Source: CAYILC01 sp964364145 (lineage in GTDB: Bacteria; Patescibacteriota; Microgenomatia; UBA1400; UBA12028). Taken from it: a stretch of 11,452 nt of DNA. Of this stretch, positions 11,198-11,452 are shown piece by piece. Location of the stretch: assembly GCA_964364145.1 (NCBI GenBank), contig CAYILC010000026.1:1-11452 (forward strand), read 5' to 3'. The position numbers and the translations under genes were made by a program. Under the pieces are notes generated by a model that saw only the letters and a list, made by a program, of their open reading frames with translations, was not told the origin of the DNA and did not search any database. How positions within the stretch are numbered: the stretch's first letter is position 1; every line of letters begins with the position of its first letter.

Positions 11198-11279
11198 CTG
11201 TATGTGAGATCTGTGTTGCGTAATTAAACGTGCATGCTTTTTACTTCATTCCGGTACCCAGCAACATCTTTGTTCGGTC

Positions 11280-11288
11280 TGGTACAAT
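11280..11288 (+). promoter_or_regulatory. Extended -10 promoter of the tRNA-Pro/tRNA-Gly unit
   Basis: TGG-TACAAT is an extended -10. Its hexamer ends 9 bases before the tRNA-Pro 5' end, so the precursor would have almost no leader. Confidence 0.6.
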
Positions 11289-11297
11289 ACACCCATT

Positions 11298-11371
11298 CGG
11301 GGCGTAGCGCAGTTGGCTAGCGTGCCTGCTTTGGGAGCAGGAGGTCGAGGGTTCGAGTCCCTCCGCCCCGA
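11298..11371 (+). tRNA. tRNA-Pro (anticodon UGG)
   Basis: The acceptor stem pairs 11298-11304 with 11364-11370. The D-arm is GCGC/GCGT. The anticodon stem CCTGC/GCAGG encloses loop TTTGGGA with UGG at 11332-11334. The T-arm is GAGGG/CCCTC around TTCGAGT. The discriminator is A11371 and CCA is not encoded (CAT follows). It is 9 bases from tRNA-Gly and probably co-transcribed with it. Confidence 0.96.
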
Positions 11372-11380
11372 CATCTGTTT

Positions 11381-11451
11381 GCGGGTATAGCTCAATGGTA
11401 GAGCGACAGTTTTCCAAACTGTATACAGGGGTCCGATTCCCCTTACCCGCT
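11381..11451 (+). tRNA. tRNA-Gly (anticodon UCC)
   Basis: The acceptor stem pairs 11381-11387 with 11444-11450. The anticodon stem ACAGT/ACTGT encloses loop TTTCCAA with UCC at 11413-11415. The discriminator is T11451, as in many bacterial glycine tRNAs. The window ends one base later, so whether CCA follows is unknown. Confidence 0.95.
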
Positions 11452-11452
11452 C

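Noticed and set aside
10416..11371. Integration site with att repeats around the toxin-antitoxin module
   Set aside because: The shared GGTTCGAGTCC segments of tRNA-Leu and tRNA-Pro are ordinary T-arm similarity, and no integrase is present.
11381..11451. Alternative genetic code (UGA as glycine)
   Set aside because: The glycine tRNA has anticodon UCC, and TGA is used as the stop of the SpeD-like, Dus and pseudouridine-synthase genes.

Overview
The window looks like a compact bacterial chromosome segment, most likely from the Candidate Phyla Radiation (Patescibacteria). That assignment is an inference. It rests on dense gene packing, convergent genes that overlap at their tails, tRNA genes without an encoded CCA, and a membrane-anchored protein of a type I associate with that group. 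TGA serves as a normal stop (SpeD-like, Dus, RluB), so there is no sign of the UGA-glycine code. No rRNA, insertion sequence, phage gene or CRISPR array was seen.

Layout. Positions 1-298 hold the start of a minus-strand MGDG-synthase-like glycosyltransferase that runs off the left edge. It is followed by tRNA-Gln(UUG) and two AT-rich HAD-family hydrolases. Positions 1781-6377 are housekeeping-like: HflX GTPase, a three-repeat zinc-ribbon protein, a SpeD-type pyruvoyl decarboxylase followed by a GIY-YIG protein, GreA, a membrane-anchored beta-rich protein, and a tRNA-dihydrouridine synthase. Positions 6452-9480 run on the plus strand: a 97-residue helical protein, a PD-(D/E)XK nuclease with a Cas4/AddB-like four-cysteine set, an RsuA/RluB pseudouridine synthase, and a membrane-anchored alpha/beta hydrolase that overlaps it by 4 bases. 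A cytoplasmic C39-like cysteine peptidase converges on the hydrolase. The right end is tRNA-Leu(UAA), a BrnT-type toxin with a CopG-type antitoxin, then tRNA-Pro(UGG) and tRNA-Gly(UCC). No stretch over 300 bases lacks a gene.

The most striking feature is regulatory. Nearly every gene that starts a transcription unit has a -10 hexamer ending about 4-10 bases (usually exactly 6) before its start codon, with no Shine-Dalgarno sequence. This predicts leaderless mRNAs. Shine-Dalgarno-like sequences appear at the internal genes (antitoxin, hydrolase) and at the one gene with a real 5' leader (the C39 peptidase). The -10 positions also decide several start codons (GreA, Dus, RluB).

The genes do not form one pathway. 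Translation and RNA functions recur (HflX, Dus, RluB, GreA, four tRNAs), while the toxin-antitoxin pair and the HAD pair, both AT-rich and next to tRNA genes, look like accessory modules. Nothing was found that amounts to a clear new multi-gene system. The best leads are the leaderless architecture, the diverged SpeD-family enzyme, the stand-alone Fe-S nuclease, and the long antisense overlap between the hydrolase and the C39 peptidase.
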